A stretch of 64,000 nt of DNA from Rhizobium sp. R711 (GCF_002211365.1 NZ_LOKZ01000023.1:329021-393020), one strand, 5' to 3'. Counted from the first letter of the stretch, positions 25,928 through 35,289 are shown. Notes: generated by a model not told the origin, from the letters alone. Program-made: numbers and translations.

Positions 25928-26350
25928 ATGAAACCTGCAGAAGACCGGTTGACCGCCGTCGACTACAAGGCGCTTGCCGATTTCCGACATGCCCTTCGAA
26001 AGTTTCTGGATTTCAGCACCTCCGCGGCGCAGAGGGAAGGCGTACCGCCGCAGCAGCATCAAGCATTATTGGCGATCAAGGGGGTTGACGAGGGAGAGGT
26101 TCTGACAATAGGCGCATTGGCAGAGCGATTGCTCATAGCCCCCCATACGGCCACAGAACTCGTCGGCAGGCTCGTTTCCGGAGGCTATCTCACCCGAGAA
26201 ACTGACAGTACTGATCGGAGGCGGCAGACTTTACACCTAACTCCATTCGCTGAGGAGGTACTGCAGAAGCTCAGTTCCGCCCACTTGCACGAGATACGCG
26301 AATTGGCTCCGCACCTCATCCAGATACTCGACCATTTCCGACCATCCTGA
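25928..26350 (+). CDS. MarR-family transcriptional regulator
   Basis: A 140-residue winged-helix regulator. The recognition region is LTIGALAERLLIAPHTATEL and the wing includes RETDSTDRRRQTLHLT, which is the classic MarR 'D-x-R' wing. The N-terminal and C-terminal helices form the dimer interface. No divergent partner gene is obvious, so the target and ligand are unknown. An AT-rich leader of about 100 bases precedes it. Confidence 0.85.
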   Translation: MKPAEDRLTAVDYKALADFRHALRKFLDFSTSAAQREGVPPQQHQALLAIKGVDEGEVLTIGALAERLLIAPHTATELVGRLVSGGYLTRETDSTDRRRQTLHLTPFAEEVLQKLSSAHLHEIRELAPHLIQILDHFRPS

Positions 26351-27092
26351 CTTGGGGGCGAGCGAAATTTACCGGAATAAGCGCCTCAATCTTCTTTTTC
26401 CGGAATGCCTTTTACGCCTCTCGAGCCTGTTATCAGGTGCGGCCACGAACGATGCTACGAGGTTCGCGCGCAATGCCCCAAAGGCAAGGCGTGCCGCCCG
26501 GGAATTAACGGTCACCGGCACCGTCTTTGCCTTTCCGAAGATGGGCCTTCCGCGACATCGTTATGCGCCTCTGCTTTTCTCCCGCGACCTTGGATGCCAA
26601 AGGCGAGACCGCCTTGGGTGTTCCTGATGACGATGCGTGAGGCCACGCCTTGCGGTGCGACGACATGCAGGTCAAAGGCGTTCACCGACAGCAAACATGT
26701 CGGAGGCCCAGCCCGAAAATAGAAGAAGGACCGCATCGATCAGCTTGAGGCCCGACACCAAACTTCAAGCGGCTGACGGCGCTCGCGATGCGGCAGAAGA
26801 CACCGTTTGGGCGAGCCGTCGAGTGGACCACGAGCCTGCGTCGCCTACGCCGAGGACGGCTGTGAAGCATGGGAATTTGGATCGACCACCCACGCGAACG
26901 AGCATTTCAGCTACGACCTCGGCTTGGGTGCTGACCACAAGGCCGACCCAGCTTCAACTGCCGCATAATAATGTGCGATATACGAACAAATATCAATTAT
27001 CGCACAAATTTCTTGCCGGCCACGCCGCCTCACTTTATCCATCAGGTGAGCAGCGGACCGACGGATCTATCGCGGGCAAGGAGTGATCCAGC
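26351..27092. other. Region between the marR-type gene and pcaI: unassigned remnants plus pcaI promoter
   Basis: No intact gene is supported in about 740 bases. A plus-strand frame ending at a TAA at 26966-26968 has a protein-like stretch (AYAEDGCEAWEF, then HANEHFSYDLGLGADH) that looks like the C-terminal scrap of a lost gene of unknown family. The last 130 bases become AT-rich and contain two IclR-type boxes and the pcaI promoter. This is probably the right border of the inserted segment. Confidence 0.45.
26973..27005. promoter_or_regulatory. Two PcaR-type (IclR) boxes upstream of pcaI
   Basis: On the minus strand 26973-26987 reads GTTCG-TATA-TCGCAC, and on the plus strand 26991-27005 reads TATCAATTATCGCAC. 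Both resemble the Pseudomonas putida PcaR box GTTCGATAATCGCAC; the first differs only in the central bases. They are inverted relative to each other, offset by 18 bases, and end 87 bases before pcaI. Confidence 0.6.
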
Positions 27093-27800
27093 ATGGACAA
27101 GACGATCGGGAGCACGGCCGAGGCCGTCTTTGAAATCGGTGATGGGGCGACCGTCATGATCGGCGGCTTCGGCGGCTCGGGCGCACCGATCGAACTGATC
27201 CACGCGCTGATCGACAAGGGGCCGAAGGACCTCACGGTGATCAACAACAATGCCGGCAACGGCCGCATCGGCATTGCCGCGATGATCGACGCGGGCATGG
27301 TCAGGAAGATGATCTGTTCCTTCCCGCGGTCGTCGGACCCGCGCGCCTTCACGGAAAGATATCTGGCCGGTCAGATTGAGCTCGAGCTCGTGCCGCAGGG
27401 AACGCTTGCCGAGCGCATCCGCGCCGGCGGCGCCGGCATCCCGGCCTTTTATACGCCGACCGGCTACGGCACCGAGCTTGCAAAAGGCAAGGTCATCGCC
27501 GAATTCGACGGCCGGCACTATGTCCAGGAGCGCTGGCTGAGGGCTGATTTCGCCATCGTCAAGGCGAATGTCGGCGACACCCACGGCAATCTCACCTACA
27601 ACAAGGCTGGCCGTAACTTCAATCCGCTGATGTGCATGGCCGCGGCAAAGACCATCGTCCAGGTCTCCAGCATCGTTCCTGCCGGTGGCATCGACCCTGA
27701 GCATGTCGTGACCCCCGGCATCTTCGTCGACGGTGTCGTCGAGGTCACCCACCCCGCCCAGGAAGAAGAGCTCGTTCGAGCCGGAGCATCCTATCAATGA
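27093..27800 (+). CDS. pcaI: 3-oxoadipate CoA-transferase subunit A
   Basis: The 235-residue alpha subunit of the enzyme that moves CoA from succinyl-CoA to beta-ketoadipate. It has the CoA-transferase family I stretch DGATVMIGGFGGSGAPIELI and later AIVKANVGDTHGNLTYNKAG. Its stop overlaps the pcaJ start by four bases (ATGA). IclR-type boxes precede it, so it is probably controlled by the PcaR-like protein encoded at 20847-21602. Confidence 0.94.
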   Translation: MDKTIGSTAEAVFEIGDGATVMIGGFGGSGAPIELIHALIDKGPKDLTVINNNAGNGRIGIAAMIDAGMVRKMICSFPRSSDPRAFTERYLAGQIELELVPQGTLAERIRAGGAGIPAFYTPTGYGTELAKGKVIAEFDGRHYVQERWLRADFAIVKANVGDTHGNLTYNKAGRNFNPLMCMAAAKTIVQVSSIVPAGGIDPEHVVTPGIFVDGVVEVTHPAQEEELVRAGASYQ

Positions 27801-28501
27801 CCGTCGACATCAGCCTCGTCAACACGCGCGAAGACATCAAGCTTTCCAACGCCAGCATTGCCTGGCGCGCCGCCCAGGACATCGCCGACGGCGCCTATGT
27901 GAACCTGGGCATCGGCTTTCCGGAAATGGTGGCGCGCTACCAGCCGCCCGGCCGCCAGGCGGTCTTCCATACGGAAAACGGTATCCTCGATTTCGGCGAG
28001 GCGCCAGCCGTTGGTGAAGAGGACTGGGATCTGATCAATGCCGGCAAGAGGCCGGTGACACTGAAGCCGGGCTCGGCCTTCTTCCACCATGCCGACAGTT
28101 TCGCCATGGTGCGCGGCGGCCATCTCGACGTCGCGATCCTCGGCGCCTACCAGGTGGCGCAAAACGGTGATCTGGCCAACTGGCGTGTCGGCGCCAAGGG
28201 TGTGCCGGCTGTCGGCGGCGCCATGGACCTCGTGCACGGCGCCAAGCAGGTCTGCGTCATCACCGAGCACGTCACCAAGAACGGCGAGCCGAAGCTGGTC
28301 GACAAATGCACCTTCCCGCTGACCGGCGTCGGCTGCATTACCCGCGTCTATACGAGCCATGCCGTCATCGACATCGTGAAGGGCCATTTCGTGCTGCGCG
28401 AGAAGCTCGCAGCCATGACGGTCGAGGAATTGCAGGCGATGACGGGCGCGCCGCTCCATATCGACGGCCCCCTCGCCGATCTCGTCGTCCCGGACCTCTA
28501 A
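27797..28501 (+). CDS. pcaJ: 3-oxoadipate CoA-transferase subunit B
   Basis: The 234-residue beta subunit. The family B signature is in YVNLGIGFPEMVARY, and the catalytic glutamate lies in the FHTENGILDFGEAP stretch. It forms a heteromer with PcaI in the cytoplasm. It is translationally coupled to pcaI and 15 bases before pcaF. Confidence 0.94.
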   Translation: MTVDISLVNTREDIKLSNASIAWRAAQDIADGAYVNLGIGFPEMVARYQPPGRQAVFHTENGILDFGEAPAVGEEDWDLINAGKRPVTLKPGSAFFHHADSFAMVRGGHLDVAILGAYQVAQNGDLANWRVGAKGVPAVGGAMDLVHGAKQVCVITEHVTKNGEPKLVDKCTFPLTGVGCITRVYTSHAVIDIVKGHFVLREKLAAMTVEELQAMTGAPLHIDGPLADLVVPDL

Positions 28502-28516
28502 CGGAGGAGAAGCCTG

Positions 28517-29722
28517 ATGATCGAAGCCTATATCTGCGACTATGTCCGCACCCCGATCGGCCGCTTCGGCGGTTCGCTTGCCGCCATCCGCGCCGATGAT
28601 CTCGGCGCCGTGCCGCTGAAAGCGCTGGTCGAGCGCAACCGCAGCGTGGACTGGGAAGCCGTCGATGATGTCATCTTTGGCTGCGCCAACCAGGCCGGTG
28701 AAGATAATCGCAACGTCGCCCGCATGTCCTCGTTGCTTGCGGGGCTGCCCGTTTGCGTACCGGGCACCACGATCAATCGCCTTTGCGGCTCCGGCATGGA
28801 TGCTGTAATCGCGGCAGCGCGGGCCATCCGGGCAGGCGAGGCCGAGCTCATGATTGCAGGCGGCGTCGAAAGCATGTCGCGCGCGCCCTTCGTCATGCCG
28901 AAGGCGGAGGCTGCCTTTTCGCGCCACGCCGAGGTCTATGACACGACGATCGGGTGGCGGTTCATCAACCCCCTGATGAAGAAGCAGTATGGCGTCGACT
29001 CCATGCCCGAGACTGGCGAGAATGTCGCCGAAGACTATAAAGTGTCACGCGAGGATCAGGACGCTTTTGCCGTTCGCAGTCAGGCAAAGGCTGCGGCCGC
29101 GCAGGCAAATGGCCGACTTGCCAGAGAAATCACCTCCGTGACCATCCCACAGCGCAAGGGCGAGCCTGTCGTCGTCGAAAAGGATGAACACCCGCGCGCG
29201 ACCACGATGGAAGCACTTGCAAAGCTCTCCGCGCCCTTCAGGAAGGAAGGCGGAACGGTGACGGCCGGCAATGCCTCCGGCGTCAACGATGGAGCTGCGG
29301 CGCTTATTGTCGCCAGCGAGGCAGCTGCAAGGAAGCATGGCCTGACCCCTATCGCCCGCATTCTGGGTGGCGCCTCGGCCGGCGTGCCGCCGCGCATCAT
29401 GGGTATCGGCCCGGTTCCGGCGTCCCGCAAGCTGATGGTCCGTCTTGGCATGACGCAAGACCAGTTTGACGTCATCGAACTCAACGAGGCCTTCGCCTCA
29501 CAGGGTCTCGCCGTTCTACGCGAACTTGGAATAGCCGACGCTGATGGCCGCGTGAACCGCAATGGTGGCGCCATCGCGCTTGGCCATCCGCTCGGAATGT
29601 CGGGCGCGCGCATCACCGGCACGGCAGCTTTCGAATTGCGGGAAACCGGCGGACGCTTTTCGCTGTCGACCATGTGCATCGGCGTCGGACAGGGGATTGC
29701 CATCGCGCTCGAGCGCGTCTGA
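28517..29722 (+). CDS. pcaF: 3-oxoadipyl-CoA thiolase
   Basis: A 401-residue thiolase that splits beta-ketoadipyl-CoA into succinyl-CoA and acetyl-CoA, the last step of the pathway. The active-site Cys is in NRLCGSGMDAVIAAARAI, the GHPLGMSGAR motif carries the catalytic His, and CIGVGQGIA carries the second Cys. A GGAGGAG site precedes the start. It completes the pcaIJF operon. Confidence 0.94.
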   Translation: MIEAYICDYVRTPIGRFGGSLAAIRADDLGAVPLKALVERNRSVDWEAVDDVIFGCANQAGEDNRNVARMSSLLAGLPVCVPGTTINRLCGSGMDAVIAAARAIRAGEAELMIAGGVESMSRAPFVMPKAEAAFSRHAEVYDTTIGWRFINPLMKKQYGVDSMPETGENVAEDYKVSREDQDAFAVRSQAKAAAAQANGRLAREITSVTIPQRKGEPVVVEKDEHPRATTMEALAKLSAPFRKEGGTVTAGNASGVNDGAAALIVASEAAARKHGLTPIARILGGASAGVPPRIMGIGPVPASRKLMVRLGMTQDQFDVIELNEAFASQGLAVLRELGIADADGRVNRNGGAIALGHPLGMSGARITGTAAFELRETGGRFSLSTMCIGVGQGIAIALERV

Positions 29723-29781
29723 TTTGAGATCGCACAATGAAAACGGCGCGGACATGTCGGCGCTGTCGTGCAAGCCGATGC

Positions 29782-30576
29782 TTACGGCATCAGCTGGCCG
29801 CCATTCACCTCGATTATCTGACCGGTGACGTAGCCGGAAAGGGTTGGCGATGCCAGGAAGAGATAGGCGCCGACACAATCCTCCGGCGTCCCGACGAAGC
29901 CCATCGGGATGGACTTGCGCTGCAGTTCCATCTGCTCGTCATTGGTGTAGCGCTCGTGAAACGGCGTGGCGATGACGCCTGGCGCTACCGCATTGACCCT
30001 GATCCGGTCAGGAACGAACTCCTTGGCATGGCCGCGTGTGATCGTCGAGACGAAACCCTTCGATGCCGCATAGAGCACGGCACCATTGCCGCCGCCATTG
30101 CGCGCTGCAATCGAGGTCGTGTTGATAATGAAACCGCCCTGCTTTTTCAGCCATGGATGGGCAGCGCGGGTCGCCGCAAGAACCGAGCGGGCATTCAGAT
30201 CCATGACTTTCGTGTAGTGCTCGTCGGTATATTCAGCGGTTGGCTTGCGGCCGAGCATGCCGCCGGCATTGTTCACCAACCCGTCGAGATGTCCAAAGGT
30301 TCTGGCAGTCTCTTCGACGACACGTTCCGTCTCGCCCTCATTTGACACATCGCCGTGAACGAGGTGCACGGCGCCCCCGGCGCCCCGGATTTCATCGGCA
30401 AGCGCTTCGGCCGGCTCCCGGCTCGCATTGTAATGAATGCCAACTTTCATTTCCTGGGAAGCAAAGGCGCGGGCGAGCGCTGCGCCGATACCGGTCGAGG
30501 CGCCGGTGATCAGCACCGCCTTGCCAGCCAGGTCCGGAATTTTGATGGATGCAAGCAATTGAGCAAGATTTGCCAT
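29782..30576 (-). CDS. Short-chain dehydrogenase/reductase
   Basis: A 264-residue SDR with cofactor motif TGASTGIG, NNAG at about residue 100, and a catalytic Tyr-Lys pair in LYAASKGF. The substrate is unknown. It converges on pcaF and precedes a glutathione transferase gene read the same way, so an operon is not implied by order alone. A role in aldehyde or quinone handling is possible but only a guess. Confidence 0.82.
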   Translation of the reverse strand: MANLAQLLASIKIPDLAGKAVLITGASTGIGAALARAFASQEMKVGIHYNASREPAEALADEIRGAGGAVHLVHGDVSNEGETERVVEETARTFGHLDGLVNNAGGMLGRKPTAEYTDEHYTKVMDLNARSVLAATRAAHPWLKKQGGFIINTTSIAARNGGGNGAVLYAASKGFVSTITRGHAKEFVPDRIRVNAVAPGVIATPFHERYTNDEQMELQRKSIPMGFVGTPEDCVGAYLFLASPTLSGYVTGQIIEVNGGQLMP

Positions 30577-30669
30577 GGTAGCGGTAGCCTCCAGGAATGC
30601 TATTGGGTGTATAAGGGCGAGCTACAGGGAGCTTATCAGCCTGCATCGATGCGGGGCAATGCCATATCG

Positions 30670-31401
30670 CTACCGGGCAAGATCAAGTTCCGGGTAGTGC
30701 CGAAAGATTCCGTCCTCATTGAAGGCAAGCCGGCGGTCCGACTGTAGGTAGGCAGCGATATTCGGGCGCCTGGCGACGGCATCGTGCAACGCTATCAGCC
30801 CCGGATAATCCGTCGCACGGGCTTTCATCGCTTTCGGAAAAGCATACCGCAATCCCTCGACGACCTGGTACAGCGACAAGTCGACGTAGCTAAGCGCATC
30901 GCCAACGATGTGGCGTGGCCCCCAGGGATTTTGTTGCAGCACCTGCTCGAAGTAGCCGAGAAACTTTGGAATGCGCTCGCTGATGAAGGAGGCGGAGCGG
31001 GCTTTCGCCTCCTGCTTCTGCTCCTCATAGTAGAGAGAGGTTGCGATCGGGTGATGCGTGTCGTGCACCTCTGCTACCAGATCCGTGATTGTCAATTGCA
31101 GGCCGTTGGCGATGAAGCGCAACTTTTCATCCTTCGGCGAAAGGCCAAGTTTTGGACCAAAATAAAAGAGAATGTTGGCGACATGAGAGACAATGAACTC
31201 GCCGTCCTTGAGAAACGGTGGCGCAAAGGGAATGTAGGGTTCGCGCTTGCTGTTCATCAGTTCCAACATCGCTGCGGTGCCCATCCCGCGCCCGGACTGC
31301 CTGGCGACGTCGACATACTCGGCCTGGGCTTCTTCCAACGCTAGGCGAACGAACTCGCCGCGGCCAAGAATGCCATTCCAATAATACAGTTCATATGCCA
31401 T
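30670..31401 (-). CDS. Glutathione S-transferase family protein
   Basis: A 243-residue protein with a thioredoxin-like N-terminal half (ELYYWNGILGRGEFVRLALEE) and a helical C-terminal half (ALSYVDLSLYQVVEGL). It resembles the GSTs with a Sigma-like N-terminus found in rhizobia. The Met at 31401 has a GGGAGG site seven bases upstream and is the family start; the open frame extends much further. It probably conjugates or isomerises electrophiles using glutathione. Confidence 0.82.
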   Translation of the reverse strand: MAYELYYWNGILGRGEFVRLALEEAQAEYVDVARQSGRGMGTAAMLELMNSKREPYIPFAPPFLKDGEFIVSHVANILFYFGPKLGLSPKDEKLRFIANGLQLTITDLVAEVHDTHHPIATSLYYEEQKQEAKARSASFISERIPKFLGYFEQVLQQNPWGPRHIVGDALSYVDLSLYQVVEGLRYAFPKAMKARATDYPGLIALHDAVARRPNIAAYLQSDRRLAFNEDGIFRHYPELDLAR

Positions 31402-31429
31402 GAGGTCCCTCCCGGTGGCATGCTCCTTA

Positions 31430-31744
31430 TCAGTGATGCGCGTGCTGGGCGTTGCGCTTGCGAGTGGCTGCGGCTTTCTTGGCCGAAGCCGAGCGCTCGG
31501 CGGCAGAACGCGCCGCTGAGGCGCCACCACCTTTGCGCCCGCCCTTTTCTGACGCCTCGTGGGTATCTTGCTTGCCCCGACCGGACCCGGACTTGTTGCC
31601 GCCACCGCTCTCCTTGTTGACCGTCGCCCAGGCCCGCCGTTCAGCCTCCTTCGTGGAAACGCCACGGTCTTCGTAGCCTTCCTCGATATGTTCGGCTTTC
31701 CGTTTCTGCTTATCCGTGTAAGCGGATTTGTCGCCTCTTGGCAT
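31430..31744 (-). CDS. Small basic 'plasmid stabilization'-type protein
   Basis: A 104-residue protein beginning MPRGDKSAYTDKQKRKAEHI, with a Gly/Ser/Lys-rich middle and a C-terminus rich in Ala, Arg and Lys. This matches small proteins often labelled plasmid stabilization protein in rhizobia; the N-terminal 45 residues (GYEDRGVSTKEAERRAWATV) are the conserved part. The function is not demonstrated; DNA or RNA binding is plausible from the charge. The Met at 31744 has an AAGGAG site eight bases upstream. Confidence 0.65.
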   Translation of the reverse strand: MPRGDKSAYTDKQKRKAEHIEEGYEDRGVSTKEAERRAWATVNKESGGGNKSGSGRGKQDTHEASEKGGRKGGGASAARSAAERSASAKKAAATRKRNAQHAHH

Positions 31745-31863
31745 GATGCTTGCTCCTTGTTGACAGAGAAAGGGCAACCGACTGATGCGCAAAAAGTTCC
31801 AGCCTCGCACGAATGCGCACACAAGCAGGCAACTGAGAAAGAAGCGCGCCGACGAGGTAAGGC

Positions 31864-32037
31864 CTATTTGCGATGATATTTGCGCGACGCCGCCAAGATC
31901 TTTTCGACGGCAGGGATATGCGGCAATACGGCTGAACGCGCATCAGGGAAGAACAATGCGACAAGATTGTCGATCGCATAGACAAGAACCAGGGCGAGGC
32001 CCAGATAGGCTAACGCGGCAATGACAAGAACTGTCAT
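31864..32037 (-). CDS. Small single-pass membrane protein
   Basis: A 57-residue protein with one strong hydrophobic helix (residues 2-30, VLVIAALAYLGLALVLVYAI) and a short basic tail ending RKYHRK. A GAGG site lies five bases before the ATG. No family was recognised. It lies in a run of leftward small genes with the features of stress-inducible accessory proteins. Confidence 0.5.
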   Translation of the reverse strand: MTVLVIAALAYLGLALVLVYAIDNLVALFFPDARSAVLPHIPAVEKILAASRKYHRK

Positions 32038-32276
32038 TCTATCCTCAAACTTGCAATGAGGAGGTAGCAACCCGCTACGACCAATCTATGAACATCCGAG
32101 CCCAATTTTGGTTCCGTCGCGGATTGCCACAGCGGCATTTTTTTCTGCGAGGTAACCGTTAGGCGCATTCCGACGCAACCGCCGTGCCGCCTTGGAGATC
32201 AATAGAATAGAAGCAATGCAATCATGTGACGAACGGCGTCGTCGTGACGCCATTCGTCACAAAGGAACGCAGGCGA

Positions 32277-32528
32277 TCACGCCGATTTTCGGCTCGCCGT
32301 TTTCCTTGGAGCGGCGGGCTTGGCGGCGCCATTTGCTTTTGGCGTGGACGTGGTGCGCTTGCGCGTCTTCACCTCCTTGCCATCCGGAGATGCGGCGGAT
32401 CCTTCAAGCGCCAGGCGCTCCGTCCAGGCTTGTTCCCAATGTACGAAATCTCGTCCCGTTGGACGCCCTTCCTCTTCCCAAAGCGCATAGGCGCGCTTCC
32501 TGATCCACTCTTCTCGAGTTTCTGTCAT
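32277..32528 (-). CDS. DUF2934 domain protein with basic tail
   Basis: An 83-residue protein. The first 40 residues (EEWIRKRAYALWEEEGRPTG) are the DUF2934 motif, and the rest is a Lys/Ala/Pro-rich tail of histone-like composition. A GAGGAG site is about seven bases upstream. DUF2934 proteins are widespread in Rhizobiales and of unknown role. It is divergent from the cardiolipin synthase gene. Confidence 0.75.
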   Translation of the reverse strand: MTETREEWIRKRAYALWEEEGRPTGRDFVHWEQAWTERLALEGSAASPDGKEVKTRKRTTSTPKANGAAKPAAPRKTASRKSA

Positions 32529-32772
32529 CGCCGATCTCCTCAGATAATGCCCGTGGTTTAACGCGATACTGGTGCTAGAGTTCCAGAGGAACCACCGTGT
32601 TTCAAGCAAAATTTGACACACTGCAAAAAGAAATTCTGCGCCGCAGCATTCAACCATTGTGCGGCGCGCGCTTCATTGTGTCCGGGGAACCGTTTGAGGC
32701 AAGAAAGACGGGGGGCTCTACGTCCATGGTGCCCAATTGAACGCCGCAGCTTTAGCGTTATAGTTCAACGCG

Positions 32773-34236
32773 ATGTTTTATCTCATATCGACTTATTGGC
32801 CGCATATTCTATTTGTTGTTTCGCTCGCCATGGGCGCTGCGGCAGCGATCCATGCGGCGATGACAAAGGAAGAGGTCCGCGCCGCGATCGGCTGGGTCGG
32901 GGTGATCATCCTCTCACCGATCATTGGCGCCGTGCTTTATGCGATCGCTGGCATCAATCGTATCCGCCGCGCCTCGCTCAGCCTGCGGCGCGATGCGCTG
33001 ATCCCAGAGGCGGACCTCGACGAACTCGAAAGCTTCGACGCCGACACGGATGTCGTCATCAGCGGCTTCGGCCGTCGTTTCGCCGCCCTTCAGACACTCG
33101 GTGATCGTGTCTCCCGCAGTCCGCTCGCAACCGGCAACACGATCGACATGCTGGAAACGGGCGACGACTGCTATGCCGCTATGCAGGCCGCCATCGACAG
33201 CGCCGCGCGAAGCGTTCTCCTCGAGACCTACATCTTTGACCGCGACCCCATCGGATTGAGGATCGCCGATTGCCTGATTGCAGCAGTCAAGCGAGGCATC
33301 GAAGTGCGCGTGCTGATCGATGCCGTCGGCGCCCGCTATTCCGTGCCGAGCATACTTGGATACCTTGCCGATGGCGGTGTCAGCGTCTCTGTATTCAACG
33401 GCAACGTCATCATGGGTTTGCGTTTGCCCTATGCAAACCTGCGCACCCACCGCAAGATCGTCATCGTCGATGGACGCATCGCACTGACGGGCGGCATGAA
33501 CATCCGGGCCGGCTTTACGCGCGAAATGGCGGGGGAGGCCTTCGCCCGCGACACCCATTTCAGCGTCACCGGACCGGTTGTTGCCGATCTCTTCAACGTT
33601 GCGGCCGAAGACTGGCGCTTCACGACCGGCGAGATCCTGCAAGGGGAAGCATGGCGAACCGCGATGCCGGAGCGGCAGCCAGGCGATCCAGTCTTCATGC
33701 GTGTGGTCGCATCCGGACCCGACAAAAGCATCGAGACGAACCACAAGATGCTTATGGGCGCCTTTTCCATTGCACGCAAATCGATCCGCATCATGTCCCC
33801 CTACTTCCTGCCGGACCGCGAGCTCATCAGTGCGCTGGCAACCGCGGCCCGGCGCGGCGTCGAGGTCGATATCGTCGTTCCGTCCGTCAACAACCTCGTC
33901 CTCGTCGACCGTGCCATGACTGCCCAGTTCGATCAGATCCTCAGCAGCTATTGCCGGATCTGGCGCTCCAGCGGCGCGTTCAGTCACTCCAAGCTCTTGT
34001 CGATAGACGGGGTCTGGTCCTATGTCGGTTCGTCCAACCTCGATCCGAGATCGCTGCGACTGAATTTCGAGATCGACCTGGAAGTGCTGAACGAAGGCTT
34101 TGCCAACGAGATCGACGAGCATATCGACGAAGCCATCAAGTCGGCTTCGCCGGTTACTCTGCAGGGGTTGCGCGCGCGTCCTTTTCCGATCCGGCTGCTT
34201 GAGAAGATCCTGTGGCTGGGATCGCCTTACTTGTAG
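32773..34236 (+). CDS. cls: Cardiolipin synthase, phospholipase D type
   Basis: A 487-residue membrane enzyme that joins two phosphatidylglycerol molecules into cardiolipin. Two N-terminal helices are followed by two PLD motifs: His226-x-Lys228-x4-Asp233 (HRKIVIVD) and His405-x-Lys407-x4-Asp412 (HSKLLSID), the second followed by GSSNLDPRS. The length and layout match bacterial ClsA-type enzymes. The following EEP-family gene is a usual neighbour in rhizobia. Confidence 0.9.
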   Translation: MFYLISTYWPHILFVVSLAMGAAAAIHAAMTKEEVRAAIGWVGVIILSPIIGAVLYAIAGINRIRRASLSLRRDALIPEADLDELESFDADTDVVISGFGRRFAALQTLGDRVSRSPLATGNTIDMLETGDDCYAAMQAAIDSAARSVLLETYIFDRDPIGLRIADCLIAAVKRGIEVRVLIDAVGARYSVPSILGYLADGGVSVSVFNGNVIMGLRLPYANLRTHRKIVIVDGRIALTGGMNIRAGFTREMAGEAFARDTHFSVTGPVVADLFNVAAEDWRFTTGEILQGEAWRTAMPERQPGDPVFMRVVASGPDKSIETNHKMLMGAFSIARKSIRIMSPYFLPDRELISALATAARRGVEVDIVVPSVNNLVLVDRAMTAQFDQILSSYCRIWRSSGAFSHSKLLSIDGVWSYVGSSNLDPRSLRLNFEIDLEVLNEGFANEIDEHIDEAIKSASPVTLQGLRARPFPIRLLEKILWLGSPYL

Positions 34237-34328
34237 CGGATTTCTGGGGTTATGACGTGGTAACGTCGCTCACCCGGTCTATAATCCAGTCAGAATCTCG
34301 TCGGTCAACAAAGCGCCAGTAAACTGCG

Positions 34329-35159
34329 ATGCATGCCAGAAAACAAAGCCTGCCGGCCAACATCCTTGCCTCGATCCGCAATCGGAAAAAGCGGCTGGAT
34401 GCGGCACATTCGGAGGACAAACCGCGGTCGGATGGCACTTTAATCGCTTCCTACAACGTCCATAAATGCGTCGGCAGTGACCGCCGGTTCGACCCAGAGC
34501 GCACCAGTCGCGTCATCCACGAAATCGACGCCGACGTGATCGCGTTGCAGGAAGCCGACACCCGGTTTGGCGAGCGTACGGGCATCCTCGACCTTGGCCG
34601 ACTGGAACGGGAGACCGGACTGATCCCAGTGCCGGTCAACGACATGGCAAAGGCTCACGGCTGGCATGGCAACGTCGTGCTCTTCAAGAAGGGCCTGGTG
34701 CGCGATGTTCACCAGATCAATTTGCCTGGGCTCGAACCGCGCGGCGCGCTTGTCGCCGAACTCGATCTGGAAAACGGCGGGGGCTTGCGCATTATCGCCG
34801 CCCATTTCGGCCTGCTTCGCCATTCGCGCGCCCAGCAAGCCAAGATGCTGGTCGAGCTGATGGGAAGAAAGAGCGAGATCCCGACCATCCTGCTCGGTGA
34901 TCTCAACGAATGGCGGCTTGGCGACCGTTCGTCGCTGCACACCTTCCAATCCGCGTTCGGGCCTCAGCCCATGGCAGTTCCGAGCTTTCCGGCACGCCTT
35001 CCCATACTGGCTCTTGATCGAATAATGGCAAATCGCAAGGGCGTCGTGACCGCGGTCGAGGCCCACGATACGCCACTTGCGCGCGTCGCTTCCGATCACC
35101 TGCCGGTCAAGGCCGTGGTCAATCTCAAGCGGGTCGAGGAACTGAGCACGAAGAGTTAG
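34329..35159 (+). CDS. Endonuclease/exonuclease/phosphatase family protein
   Basis: A 276-residue EEP-fold protein. It has LIASYNVHKCVGSD, IDADVIALQEAD with the metal Glu, LLGDLNEWR with the catalytic Asp-Asn pair, and SDHLPVKAVV near the C-terminus with the Asp-His pair. The substrate could be DNA, a phospholipid or an inositol phosphate. Its place about 90 bases after cls suggests a linked membrane-lipid role, by inference. Confidence 0.82.
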   Translation: MHARKQSLPANILASIRNRKKRLDAAHSEDKPRSDGTLIASYNVHKCVGSDRRFDPERTSRVIHEIDADVIALQEADTRFGERTGILDLGRLERETGLIPVPVNDMAKAHGWHGNVVLFKKGLVRDVHQINLPGLEPRGALVAELDLENGGGLRIIAAHFGLLRHSRAQQAKMLVELMGRKSEIPTILLGDLNEWRLGDRSSLHTFQSAFGPQPMAVPSFPARLPILALDRIMANRKGVVTAVEAHDTPLARVASDHLPVKAVVNLKRVEELSTKS

Positions 35160-35289
35160 ACTTTCTCGACGAGCTCTGCGCCGCTGCCACCCACAGCATC
35201 CTCGTCATCGCAGTCCTCAAACCTTGACACCGCCTGCGGTCATGGCAGTTTCTGCTGATCTCGACAGACAGCTTGGATGAGGAGGTTGC

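Noticed and set aside
27794..28927. Minus-strand open frame opposite pcaJ and pcaF
   Set aside because: Shadow of well-conserved pca genes.
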